Positions 46,839-59,420 of a stretch of DNA of 64,000 bases are shown here, piece after piece; position 1 is the first letter of the stretch; every line of letters begins with the position of its first letter. The notes below the pieces were generated by a model that saw only the letters and a program-made list of their open reading frames with translations, was not told the DNA's origin and made no database searches. A program made the position numbers and the translations under genes. Source of the DNA: Cinclus cinclus (lineage: Eukaryota; Chordata; Aves; Passeriformes; Cinclidae). The stretch lies in NCBI RefSeq assembly GCF_963662255.1, contig NC_085052.1:14917151-14981150 (forward strand). Direction: 5' to 3'.

Positions 46839-49800
46839 CAACAGCTCGAGAATTTCATCTGCTCCAATAACTGTTCAAAAGGTTTCTGAAGTGTTTGGTA
46901 GTTGTGGGACTCATCTAAGGTTGCATTTTACATAGAAATGATTTCTTTAAATTCAGTATTTTGTTACATGAATCACCTCTTATTTAGCAGTGCTACAACA
47001 CTCTCTGGGTTTGGTAGAAATTTCTTGATACCTGATAGCTGTGGTTGTTGGATCGGATCCCTAAAAATGTATCTTTAAAGGGACAAGTTAGTCAGGTTCT
47101 GGCATTGCTGCGAAGACAAATACAATATTACATGGTATGTTGCAACCTATTCTGTGACACACAAAGAGTAGCAGATTAGAGGGGACCAAACATAATTAAA
47201 TTGGCTCTAAAATGATAACTCTCCTGTCAGAATCTGTCAGGCTCATATTTTTTCAAGTAGGAATGCACTCTGAACTGATAGCATCCTGAAAACCAACACG
47301 AATTTCTCACAATGCAATGATGGGAGTGCTAGAGCAGGCTAAGAATGAAAAAGTGAAAAGAACAAAGTTATGAGGTTCACCCTTCTCAAATTTACTGCTA
47401 CAATTTTAGTAATAAGGCTCTAAGATACCTTTAGGAATCTCAGTTACAAAAGCACAAAATCATAGTTGCTTAGGGTTTTTTTATAATTAAAGAATCCACA
47501 AAGCTATGAATATTAGGAAATTATTTTAGGGGACCTAGAGACATAGGCTGAGAACTTGATATTTAAAACATTAGAATCCTATATTTATATAATTTAATAT
47601 AATCACTTATCAGCTGCAAAAAGATTCCCACATCAAAGTATGATAGATACAATTAATTAATTTAATTCGAGCATTAAACTATTATGAATAATTAAAATTA
47701 TTAATTTCAATAAATATCTCATCACACGATCTGTATTATTTCCGCCGTTATCCTTAATACCAGAAAGATGTGCTGATAGAATACTTGATTTGTAAGTCTT
47801 ATTTAATCACAATTTATAATCTGCTTGAATTTTTGTATGTGTGCTATTCTAAATGTATTGCTAAAAAGTTTCTAAAGCTTTTTTAAACACATAAATTTTC
47901 TGCAATTCTTGAGGGAAATCCCACCTTTTAGAGTGCAATGTAAATAAATCCAGGAATGCTAAGCTAGTATTTGGTTGAGGACAGAATATGGGAGATAAAA
48001 CAATTTTTCTTGAATATTACTGAGTTTTACTAAAGTAATAAATATTGTTTAAAACAATTATTTCTTAAAATTAGAGCATTTTCTTCCCCACCATTATAGT
48101 CAGATTTGTCCTGCACCACTGAAATAGAAGAGTAACTATGTAAGTTTTATCCCAATTGGTAAAATTCCAAAAATCCCTTGAACTTGTTTAGCAATCTTTA
48201 TTTTCAAGACCTTGTAGCAGTATATAGGAATGTGTGAAATGCTAAAATTTAAAATGGAAAGCTTAAAGGGAGTAATGAAATATATTTGGAAATGGAGGAA
48301 AAATTTTCTGATTCTTCCAGTTCTTCCTCTCTGTTTAGTATTCAGTCTGAGCATTACATAAGGCTTGCCAACCTCTCTGCCTTAACTTTCTATCTTCTCT
48401 TGACACACTGCTTTGAATATTTTCTGAATACCAAGTAAGAGAACACTTTCTTTATAGCTGTGTTGTAAAACTAATTGTTCCCACAGGTTATGCCATTCAT
48501 CAACATAAAATAAACTGTTTAGATATTCTCTATCAAGCAAGAGAGTCTAGGGACCAGTCAGTCAAATTAGGAAACCAATCTGGTTTTAAATTACAATAAT
48601 CTAGAAGAATTGCCCTTTTGGTATAATTACATTTTCTATTTTGACTAGCTTTATCAAGTTCCTACAAACTATAGAAGAATGTGGATGAAATGGAAGAACT
48701 GACAAACTAAACTGGTTTTTTAAATGCTCCTGCAATATTTGTACAAATATGGAGTAATATTCCTACAGATTTAGTATTATTATTGGATATCTGGAGCATG
48801 TGACATTGGTGTATATAGAAGTCCTAGACAAGTGTGTAGGTAAGTGCACTGAAAACCAGCTGAAAGTCTACTGTGAGTATTCCATCAGACTATTTTACTT
48901 ACTAAACCTATTGGGATTAAGAAATGTATGCAGTGAAATCTCAGAGTTAGGATTTTATGCAACGTGATTCATAGTAAAGCTCCACTGCAATTTCCTAAAA
49001 AGACAGATCAATACTCCAATGCACTGGATGAGTAAGTTAGTGTTAATAAGCAACATAACATTGTTTAGTAACATCAAGCCTGCAGGTTAGGCTTATGCAA
49101 AAATATTGGCCATTACATGTCAGCTACTGAATAACTGTGTTCATCATAAAGAACTGAATTCCATCTGAAATACTGCTTCAGTGCTTTACCTTCTTTCCCT
49201 TGAGAAAGATAGAGTAAACTAATTACAATATGCTGTATTTGAGTATGAAGTTATATCCTTCTTAATTCATTTTTATGTGAAAGGAAACCTTTCCTGACAA
49301 TTTATTTTCTAAGCCCTCTATTGCAAGCATTTGGTTTTAGTGTAATTTAGAAAATTAGTTATCTGCACCAGTAAATGCCATGGAATTATTTCAAGGAGCT
49401 AAAGGAGTTTTCAGTAGTTACTCCTGCTAGTACTAATTTTATTCAACTATCTGGCAGTTGACCAAAGGGCAGTAGAGGGTGATTAAAAGTGGTTAAAAGA
49501 ATAATTAAAAGAATAAATAACCACATAATATATATGGTTGAACATTTACTGGTAAATTTTAAATACCTACAAGCATGGTGTTTTTGCAGTCTCTCTTGGC
49601 AACACTACAGGTCTTAAACATTGTGATTTTATTTTATTTTAATATTCAACTGGAATTTCCCTTGTAGCTTCAATTACTGCCTCTTGTCCTTTCAATCTCC
49701 AGTTCCTAGAAGTGACAGAGGGTGGACAGTTGGCCTAGCACCTTTTGGGTTTTAGGGGTTTTTTTTCTGCCTTCACTGTCCTATGAATTTGTAGGTGTTT

Positions 49801-51337
49801 ATTTTTACATTCCTTTTCTTCCTTGAAGATCAAAATGCTTTTGTGAGACAAAGAGTAACCTTCATCCAGTTAAGTGGATTTGACTGTTTCTACTATGCAA
49901 GTATGTAGTGGTAAGCCCATAACACATATACTGGCATTGAGTGATAAACCATGGAAATTCCCATATTTCTATAAATTATTTCAGTCACCTATTGCTTTAG
50001 AATTCAAATGCCTATTTCACAACCTAAAGTTTAATTTAGGTTGTAGCTTCCATCAGGTTATCTGTTACTTGGGACTTAAACCAAAAATACTCTCCTCTCC
50101 TTCCTTGTGACTGCAACAGAAAAGGAATAGGAGCTTCAGCTTTACCTCTGAGAATAATGATGAAATTCAGGTAGACAGAAGTGTGCAAGTATTAAAGAAT
50201 GAGAAGATTCTCAGACTCCTTGTCAAGTACTATTGTAGTTTCTGGAACTTTGTCAGACAACATTTTGTTGCAGAAAAACGATTCAAAAATGTATGAACAA
50301 CTATTCTATCCAAGCCTACCTTCACACTCAATCTCTATTTAAGTGCAGATGCAGAGCTACAAAAAGAAATCTAAATCTATTGCAAATCAAAGCAGCAAAG
50401 TTACCAAAACAAGTCTAAAAATACATCAGCTTTCAAGGTATGTAATTAAGTTCTTTATAGAAAGTATGTATACAGACAGATGTAAAAACAGCAGATATTT
50501 ATAAATCACATTTCCTGGTATTTATTATTATTTTGATCTTTCATGGTTTATTGATGCCTCATAGAAATCCATTATTATATATGAAATTAGAATATAACTA
50601 TTTTCAACTACATAATGTAAATGTGTTCCAAATCCACATGTGATATCCAGATGTGATTGCCAAACAAATTTGATTTTTACTGGTAACAGTGTGAATTGGA
50701 AGGGGGGAAAAAAAAGCATTTCAAGAGAACAAGAAAACCTCCAAAGTCTGTAAACATCTTCAAATAATCTCTGAATATACAAGACATACTCAAACAAAAT
50801 CAAAATTGCCTCCTTTCAGTCTCAGAACTAAATCAAAATAGGGCAAAATTTTACCAGGTCTGTTCCTTAGTGTGTGGCTCATGTGTCATACAATTACACT
50901 TCAGTTCCAAAAAAGAAATTTGATCTCAAGGAGATTAAAAGAATTCTATTTCATTCTTTTTTCCCCCATCTTCTACTATTTCATTATCTTAGAAGTCAAA
51001 TGAATTTTATGACTCATATTGTCAGAACTCTTTAAGGGTCTGATAGTTCCTTGTTATCATCTTAAACATTGTTGGATTTTTCTGTCCAAAAAGTTATAAA
51101 ACCCCAGAGGGCTGGACTGAAATAATTACAAGGCATATGTGCATCTCTCCAGAGACAAACAAAGTGTGCCTGAGGATGTGGTTGAATGGAAACCTCTTGC
51201 ACTGATAGGAAAATGGCAACCTAAAAGCAACCTAATGGCAACCTAATAAACCTCTACTTTACCCAAATTATCAAGATCCTATTCTTCCATTTTTTAATTA
51301 TCTGAAATAAAATTAATTACAAAACTACTTCTATATC
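46839..51337. other. AT-rich non-coding sequence
   Basis: An especially AT-rich zone lies at about 47570-47720, rich in TTAATTAA/AATTAA words. A perfect 16-bp palindrome ATATTTGTACAAATAT lies at 48735-48750. A GCAACCTAA word is repeated three times at 51214-51253. No gene or recognised transposon. Confidence 0.55.
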
Positions 51338-51363
51338 AAAATGATAGTATTTTCTATCATTTT
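51338..51363. repeat. Perfect 10-bp-stem, 6-nt-loop hairpin
   Basis: AAAATGATAG, loop TATTTT, CTATCATTTT. AT-rich stem, exact over 10 bp. Confidence 0.9.
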
Positions 51364-54300
51364 CACTACAATGTATTCAGAACTGCAAAAAGAAAAAAGG
51401 AATCGTTACAATGGCTATAAAATGAACCATGAATCAAAGTTTTCCTCTCTTTTTAAATCATACACCTCCTATTTATTTTAGAGCTATATATCTCTTACTG
51501 TGCCCTAAAAAAATAAGAATGAGTGTTCAGTTATGGAACTGAACTGTGAAACCAACATATATAACTTTTGTCAGAAGAGTTTCATAAAAAGGTTGAAAAG
51601 AAAAAAAGGTATTTTCTTTTTAACAGGAATACCTGCAGGTTCGATGATTTTGCACAAACTCAGTTTAGTGAAAAAGACCCAACAAAATCAAACATTTTTT
51701 CTATAGCAGCAAAACGTCAACCATTTTTTGAATAGGACTTCTCATCTGTTTATGTACAAAATAAGTTCAAAAACTCTAGCTCAAGGAAAGATACGTCAAC
51801 AAACCATAATGCTTTTATCCACATACAATTTGTAATAAATTTTAATAAGAATTCTCAATTGCTTTTTTTCCATATTCAACAATGAAAAGTTTAAATTAAT
51901 AGAATAAAAATTTTATTTTCTTTTGGCTCTAGTTAGTGACTACCTCAGTAGTTACTTTGAGAATGACCTTGAGAAAACTTTAATCTCACTCAGTTCTGCC
52001 TGGGAAAATAATAGTTCCTTGTGAGTGCTACAGATTGTAAATTAATTGAATTTCTGAGATGTTCTGATATAACAGTGGTATCAGCGCAGCATACAAGAAA
52101 TCATTGGGGAATAATTATTGAAGAACCCTAGTCCCACCATTTTTTCAATAAAGCCATGTCTTCACAGGTCTTGAGCACAATATCACAGGAGCACATTCTC
52201 TTTTCTGGCTTTCTGCCAGGAGTGGATTTCACCCTTGGTGAATTTTACTGTTTTTTTCATGCTAATAAATCCATAAGACAGCAGCAGTCTAAAAGAAAGG
52301 AAAAGCCCACAATTTCTGCATCTTAATACTGTGTTCACTTGCATAATACTGAGATGATATTTGAGGAAGGTAAGAAAGGAGGATTATTGTCATCAGTCAC
52401 CACCAGACACCTGCATCCTGTAAGATAGTTTCACATAAACAAACCCACAATCAATCCTGTAACTTTTAAAACTTCCTTTTCTACAAACAAACAAAACTCA
52501 AACCAAGAGATAAAAACATCCCTCCAGATTTAAATACTTGGAGTGAAAATGCATCCAATTGTTTAGCTTTCCCAAAGTTCCCAGGTAAAATCAGAATATT
52601 TCCACTTTCAGATTCTTATATATTTATCAGACAGATTAAAGAGTTCTTTGCCATCAGAAATTGTGTCTCCATGGAAATAACAACAAATATATTAAATTGC
52701 TTTTCAGGATTTTGTAAGCAATTTTAAAATAAAATAACCAGATAGAGCTTCTTATCTTTCATTCCCTGTCAGGTTTTCTAACCTTAAATTGTTGCTGTGG
52801 CTCCTGCAGGAACATTTTCCAATTTTTCAGTATCTGTTTTAAAACATAGAGGGCATAGATATAATAGACTCATTAATGCAGTGTAATATACCATCACTTT
52901 TTTCACTTATTTGCAAGGAACAAGGAGCTGTGCTTGCTACAGCATTACTTTGGCATATCTTATATTTCTGGCTGTGTTCTACGATGCCTAAATTATTTTA
53001 CTTTCAGCTCTTTTTCAGGAATAGCTCATAACCAGCATTCCTCATGCAGTTAAAAAAAAAAGGTGGGGTGCACACTGGGGTGTGAGCAAACACTTCCTGG
53101 TGGGAAGAACATCAACTTGAAGATTCACATTTTGTGCTCCCACATGACCTTGGAAATGTATCTTCAGGCTGAGATCCTTAACATTATTTAGATGTTGAAT
53201 CCAATAGAAAACATGTTAATGTGATTTTGTTACCTAAATACTCCTGAGATGAGGGCTCTGAATTTTAGGGTTGTGATTCAAATTCAGTTATGAGACTTGT
53301 CACCCAGGACCCCAATGCCTGCTGTGAGACTCCATCCCTTTGGAACCTGGCCCCCAGCCATCCACAACCTGATTCATCCTCAGAAAATGTCTGTTCTTCC
53401 ACTGCCTACAGATTAATAAATTCCTAAGACCACCACAACACACACAAACTGAATGAACACACTGCTGAATTAAATTCCTAGAATATATCAGTTTTTCAGA
53501 TGTTGTACCAGAGATTTATTGCTCCACTTCTGCACATTATCAATGAATGATTGCTGTGATAAGAGATTGTATTAATAAATCAGAGTGATGCCGTCAAGAA
53601 TATACTGGAGACAGGGATTTTATATTTTATTTAGTCTTAATTAGAGCCTTTAAAAAAGTTACTCCTTTTAGATATTTTCAATAAAATAACACATTAAAAA
53701 GAGGTTTAAAAATTTTGATCTCAAAGAATGTCTCATTCCTTAGGAATTTTCCAGAACAAAAATTTTTTGTTCTAAAAACATTCAATAGTTCATACCTATT
53801 TAGCCACAATTTTATTTCAATGTGGCAGTATTTCTTGCAATCAGATATTTTATTCCTTTGCATCACACAGGCAGGAGGGTTTCCTTGAACTGATTCCAGA
53901 TAGAGCTTCAAAGTCCTTAATTTCCAATCTTACCACCACATTTGTGATTCTTTTTTGAAACTAATATTATAATGTGTAATATTCCAATATTATAACATTT
54001 TTCTCAAAGTAGAAGTTCCAAAAGGGATCCTAGTATTCCAAGAACTCTGTTGTCCTGTCCGTACAAAGGGAGTATCCATCTTTCCACTGCATTTTGTTAT
54101 TATTCTGCTTCTAGGCCTTAAGTGACATTGGCCCTTTTAATTTGCCATCAGCACAATGGTCAACTAGTTTTTTACCCGGGATCCAAAGAATTTTCAAATT
54201 CATGGATTTCCAACATGCCATCTCCCATATCACAGGTGAAGCCAACATTCCCAGTTTCCAGATGGCTTAACATTTGGACATAAGAAAGTCATGCTATTTC

Positions 54301-55489
54301 TTCTTGTGATGGACTAAGAAATATCATAGTTGGGGTGTTTTTTTCTATAATAAAGATGCCTATTATCATTCCTAAGTGGAGACTCTTGATTTAAAACTAA
54401 GAACTATATAAAGAAATTAAAAATTACCTTGCTTATTTGTTTTGTTTTCTGAAGCAATATAAAATATGCAATTAAACAGAATCAAAGATTTTGCCACAAA
54501 GGGAGCATTTTGTGCATATTATACAATGGTTGAATTAATGTCAACACAATCTGCTGAGCAGTTCCCTTTGTTTTTTTTCTAATTCATAATATAGCCCAGT
54601 GACATTACATCCCTCAAAAGCCTGAGCAGTTTTAACAAATTGTAGTAGGAACACTAAATCAATTCAATTTATTTAAACAAGATGAAAACCCTGAGGAGAC
54701 TTTCATGCATTAAATTCAAATGACAACCTCCAATGTTAGGACCTAAAAATAAGCAGTAGAATAAAACCCACACCCAAAACCAACAACAAATGAAAGTAGT
54801 TTAAAAAAATATATCCATTATGTGTTTTATGTCCATCATGTTTTATGTCCATTGTGCTATATCTAGGACTTTATAGAAATAATAAGTCAAGTGCACTTAG
54901 TTACTAGTTAAATAAATTATAATTAGGATCATATCTCAGAAACTTGCAGTCGCACTTACCTGCAAGCATGCAAACATGCATGTTCCTATAGATGAGTCTA
55001 TGAGTAAATGCAAAGTAACACAGGTAAAATCCTCATATCAGCACAATCAGTTCAGTCTATTCATGAGTCTTTGTGGAAATCACAAAGGTAAAAACCAAAA
55101 TAAATCAAACAGAAATGTGGCACATTGTTTGAATCTTAAGCAAAATGACAAAAGTTACACTGTGTACATGATCACTGTAATGAATTTGTGGCAATGAAAA
55201 ACAGGAAATGAATCCTAAATATCTTTCACACAAACATAGTCTCTTACTAATGTAGAGTAATAATATGTCTTATTCAATAGTAATTGATAAAGTAATTAAA
55301 TAAATGCATTAAAAGCTAAACAATTATGTCTATAAAAACAAATAAGCAAAAAATCCCTAAACCCTTTAAAAAAACCCAAGCATGTAAATAGCATATTTTG
55401 CAAAAAAATATTTTGGAATTCAAACTCAAGATGAAATAAGAGCAACTTTTTTTAGGCAATCAATTGTACAAGGTTCAAAATACATTTTA
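51364..55489. other. AT-rich non-coding sequence
   Basis: Includes a small duplication (TGTTTTATGTCCAT at 54823-54836 and 54839-54852) and a 10-bp direct repeat AATATTATAA near 53962-53997. The 91-codon minus frame 50528-50803 just upstream and the 77-codon minus frame 53678-53911 are unsupported. Nothing else recognised. Confidence 0.55.
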
Positions 55490-55710
55490 CTTAAACGGGA
55501 AGGTCAGTGACAGATGGTCCACTAATGCAGATTGCAAGGTCATCTGCATAAAAGCAACTCTGGAATCTACAAGGAATCACAAGGGCCACTAATGTGTCTG
55601 AATAGAAAAGAGTATCACAATACATCCTCTGGGGCACCTTGTTAATTATTACAGGGTCACATTTCTGTGTAATACTTTGTTCTTTACTCTAGAGCTAATT
55701 TACAGTCAGT
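55490..55710 (-). mobile_element. Probable decayed CR1 ORF2 fragment, inverted
   Basis: The + strand reads ATTGCAAGGTCATCTGCATA, an irregular stretch, CATCCTCTGGGGCACC, then GCTAATTTACAGTCAGTTTG. This matches the order of an inverted CR1 coding region (TTGCARRTCATCTGCAAA..CCCTGGGGGACACC..ATCCAGCCAGTTT), corresponding to the conserved RT block. Divergence is considerable and the limits are approximate. Confidence 0.42.
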
Positions 55711-58594
55711 TTGGTTTATGGTTCTGAAAGCCCAAGGCCAAAAGAGAAATTACACTAAAAAGTTGTGAAGGACTATTTGAGAGTTGTCATTAGTGGAAAT
55801 TAGTTTGCTGTAATAGGTGGATAACTAGAGACTAAGAGCTAGTTCCAATCAAGAAACAGCAGATCATGTGAATTTAAGGGCTAAGTTCCAGCCTACAAAA
55901 AAGAGGGGAAAAAAAGTCCCATTCATTTTAAACGCAGTTTTGTCATTCATTCCTAGACTAAATTTGGTCTGGAGTTTGAAATATGAAATTTAAACCATAT
56001 TACATAATTCAGACCTTTAATTTTAGGTCATGTGTTTGAGCCTTTCAATCTACAATTTTATTTTTTGTAATTTAAAACATATGGCAGTTTGATCACCTGG
56101 AGAATGGCTGCAGTTTTCCACCTTGAGAACAGGCAGTATCTGCTCTTATCCAACGACAAGGGGATGAGCAGGAATAACAAGATCCAAAAATACTCCAAAC
56201 ACTCTTTGGGAACATCAGAGCTGACTGCATTGCTGTTTTCACATTGTGTTGTAACCATTAAAAACAGTATTCCTCCCCAAATAATGTGCACCCTCATGCC
56301 TTCAAACTGTACCGTACAAAAGCATGTAAGACATCCACAACAGAAGTAGTAAGTAGTAAGACATTACTACAACAGAAAAGAGGAAAATGTGTACAGGATG
56401 AAAGAAGGTAACTGTTTAGAATTTTTGGGGAGCAACCTAAAAGGAAGAGGAAAGAGACATTAAAAACAAACACCAACTGCATATTATCCTAGGATGAATT
56501 AGCAATAAAGGAAGTGCTTGTTATCTCCTCTTGAAGTCATGGGGAGTTTTAGGCACCAAGGGCACTTTGCCCCTGTGCACAAGAGAACTACATTCTTAGC
56601 ACCCAGCTGGGACCTTGACTGAAGACTCTCTTTTCCAGCCTCCTTGAGACAGGTAAAACATTTATAGTGAAAGTTCAGAGAAGCCATATCAAGAAAGAAT
56701 TTAATCACAACTTGCAAATAAAATATTTCTGAATGTCAAATATGGGTCAATGTCAATGTCAAACCCTCCTTACTAAACTGAAATGAATGGAGCCTCATCA
56801 CTTACTTCACTAGGAGTATCAGTCATGTAAATCTCTTTCTACTAACAGGTAACTTAATTTTTCATCCAATTAGGTCACACAGTCCAATCTGTAAGAAATT
56901 AAAAGTTACATGTGGTCCTCTTTTAACCCTCTCCTACTCAATTTTCTGACTTTCAGCCCTAAATTTTTCAAAAACAAGGTTGCTGCATACCAGAGAAAAT
57001 ACCCAACAGTGTTATTCTTGATTCACAATTGTCTTTTACCAAAATGTAGATAATTTAGCCTACTTCTTTATTATCATACTGTCAAAATCAAACTGCACAA
57101 ACATGGGTTTTTGTAAAACAGAAAACAGAGGACTTGAATTTAGTTGTAAAATTATGATCATCACCTCATGCTCTTTACTGATATTCACTGAGATTTCTTT
57201 CTCAGTTATTTTTTCTGGGTTACTGTCTGCAAGACAGCACTGGACTAATAACCAGGCAAGAATCATTCATACAAATCCAAATGCAAAAGGCAGACCTTGA
57301 AATATTTTTCTTTTCATACATAAGCTGAATTAGAAGTGATATTGTGTCAAGTTGCTTTGAACCAGTTGAATCTGACCCCCTCTGTTGTCAAGATGACATT
57401 TGAATTAATGAAAGTGCACTTTAGAGTAGAATGGAGAGCCAAATTGGAAGGCTGTCAACTGAAAAGTATGAAGAATATTAGCTACTCATATTAAAGTTTA
57501 AATTAACTCTAAGTAATAAAGTTAGCTGAACTGTTCTTTTTACCATGATCAAGAACAACATTTAAGAGTATGCCTCTAGTCTATTACTGTATTTCAGAAA
57601 GCACTATAAAAAGAGAAAGAAAAAGGGAACCATTTATTCTTTACTGCTCTTCTCTGACAAAAATAAAGAGCTGATGCCTTTTAGAAGTAACTTATTCTGT
57701 GGAAGTTCCCCTGAATTTTGAGAGCCATTAATACCAGCTATTTCCTTCATTTTTCTCAAAGGTTTTGGCAAAACCTGGAGTTCCTGCATAGCAATACCAT
57801 TTGCAGCTTATGGCTTGACAGATTAAGAGCTTTGAAAAAGGCCAAAGTTATCTTTTATGTTATTTATAATATTATTAGGTGTATTTTTAGCCAGACATTT
57901 TTGGCTTAGTTTTTTTTTTTTTCTACAGGATTAGAAGCAGTGACTAAAATGTACTATGATGAGAACATTTAAAGGTCATTGCTAAACACAATCTAACACA
58001 TCTAACAGAAAATTGTAACTGTCACGTTACGGATAATTTAAAAAGAACATCTAGTAAACTATAATAAAAGACATTCTCCCCTATTATTTCTTTTAAAAGT
58101 GACTATGTGAACAGTTTCAGGAGTTATCAAGTGTACTCTCTGAGAAATGTTTTAATGAGGAAGATGAATATGGAAAATACTACATGGCACTTAAATATGG
58201 CTAAAGCCATAATATATACACACATGTACCTCCACACACATATAAAGCAGTTTATTGTTTATACTGGAGAAAGGAAGTTCATTTGATCCCCTTTGTACTT
58301 GTTGAATAATATTCATTGTGAATATGTTATGGAGGTGGAAAACAGCAGGATATTTCCCTTGACAGAAGCTTCCACTGAAAGACTGTATATGGTTTAAAAA
58401 GTGAGATGCTGTCTACATGAAAAAGTTTTGCAAGGACTTCCAGGTAATGATAGCAATCACTGTTAAAATATAGAAGATGGCTGCTAAGAATGAAGAAATA
58501 CAAAATACTCATTGGCAGCTGAGGGCAAAAAAACAAGTGCTTTTGAAATAAATTAACTGTCCCTTAAGATATTGCTGGAAAACAAAGTTTGAAA
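55711..58594. other. AT-rich non-coding sequence
   Basis: An imperfect duplication of a GTAAGACAT..ACAACAGAA word occurs at about 56326-56376. Overlapping opposite-strand frames at 56058-56349 and 57060-57300 are chance. No element recognised. Confidence 0.55.
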
Positions 58595-58630
58595 AGATCA
58601 TAGAATCTCAGAATAAACTCAGGGTGTGGC
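58595..58630 (-). mobile_element. Possible CR1 3' terminal scrap, inverted
   Basis: ATCATAGAATCTCAGAATAA followed by ACTCAGGG resembles the first bases of an inverted CR1 (CATAGAATC repeats then ctcaggttgg). Only about 30 bp are convincing. Confidence 0.3.
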
Positions 58631-59159
58631 TGACTTGCACTGGAAAGTTTCCATGTCTACAAATTCTCACTTATTAAAATAGCAGCAGACATGAAGGGCT
58701 AAGCAGGAGGAAAATGATCTACTGAAATACAGAAGGGATCTAACCTAGATGGAAAATGTGTGCATTCCCTCTGGGCTCCTTCCATGCCCTAGGGAAGCCA
58801 AGCTAATACTATCTCAAGACCAAAGATGCCATTCCCCAGAGGTGGAGCACAGTACAAAAGCATATTCACGCAGACTTCAATCTCAAAACCTTCTCTTCTT
58901 CCCTCTCTTTGATCCATGAACATTGAAAAGCCTATATTGCACAGCCTGTGATCCCAAAACCTGTAAGAACTATTTCCTGGTACCCATTAGTGTTACCTCA
59001 ACATTATTCTGCTGTATTGACTTATAAATTTATAAGAAAGTCTGAGATTCAGTCTTTGCACAGTACTTACTCTTACTAAGCAAATTTTCTGCACTTGTGA
59101 ATACCGAGGGAACCTCAGACATTAACGCAGCCATTAATTCCTTGTTATAAGTCAGAAAC
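58631..59159. other. Non-coding sequence, nothing recognised
   Basis: Mixed AT-rich sequence leading up to the GC-richer block. No feature seen. Confidence 0.5.
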
Positions 59160-59420
59160 TTCAGCAGCCAGTGAGGTGAGAGCACTGCACCAGGGCTCCT
59201 GTCCCCAGCCTGGCTTCCTGTCCCCAACAGGCTCCTGAGTGCTGGGCACAGCCAGACAGCCCCAAATGAGCCTGGTGACCACACCAAGCCAGTGGCACCT
59301 GCCCTTCCTTCCCTTGCAACCCAGGCACGGAGGCGAGTTGAAGCAGAGGATCCCTGCTCTGCACAGGTACCTGCCTGCCACCACCTCTTCACAGCCCAGG
59401 GAAGACCTGCTGCAAATCTA
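59160..59420. other. GC-richer, CpG-poor block with long open frames
   Basis: Roughly 260 bp rich in CCAGCC, CAGG and CTGTCCCC words stand out sharply from AT-rich flanks but contain only a few CpG, so this is not a CpG island. Frames are open on both strands (202 codons minus at 59030-59638, 154 plus at 59239-59703, and shorter ones), which points to composition and not to one coding strand. The 202-residue product is W/A/G/S/R-rich with no domain that I recognise. A retroelement fragment or an old exon cannot be excluded. Confidence 0.5.
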
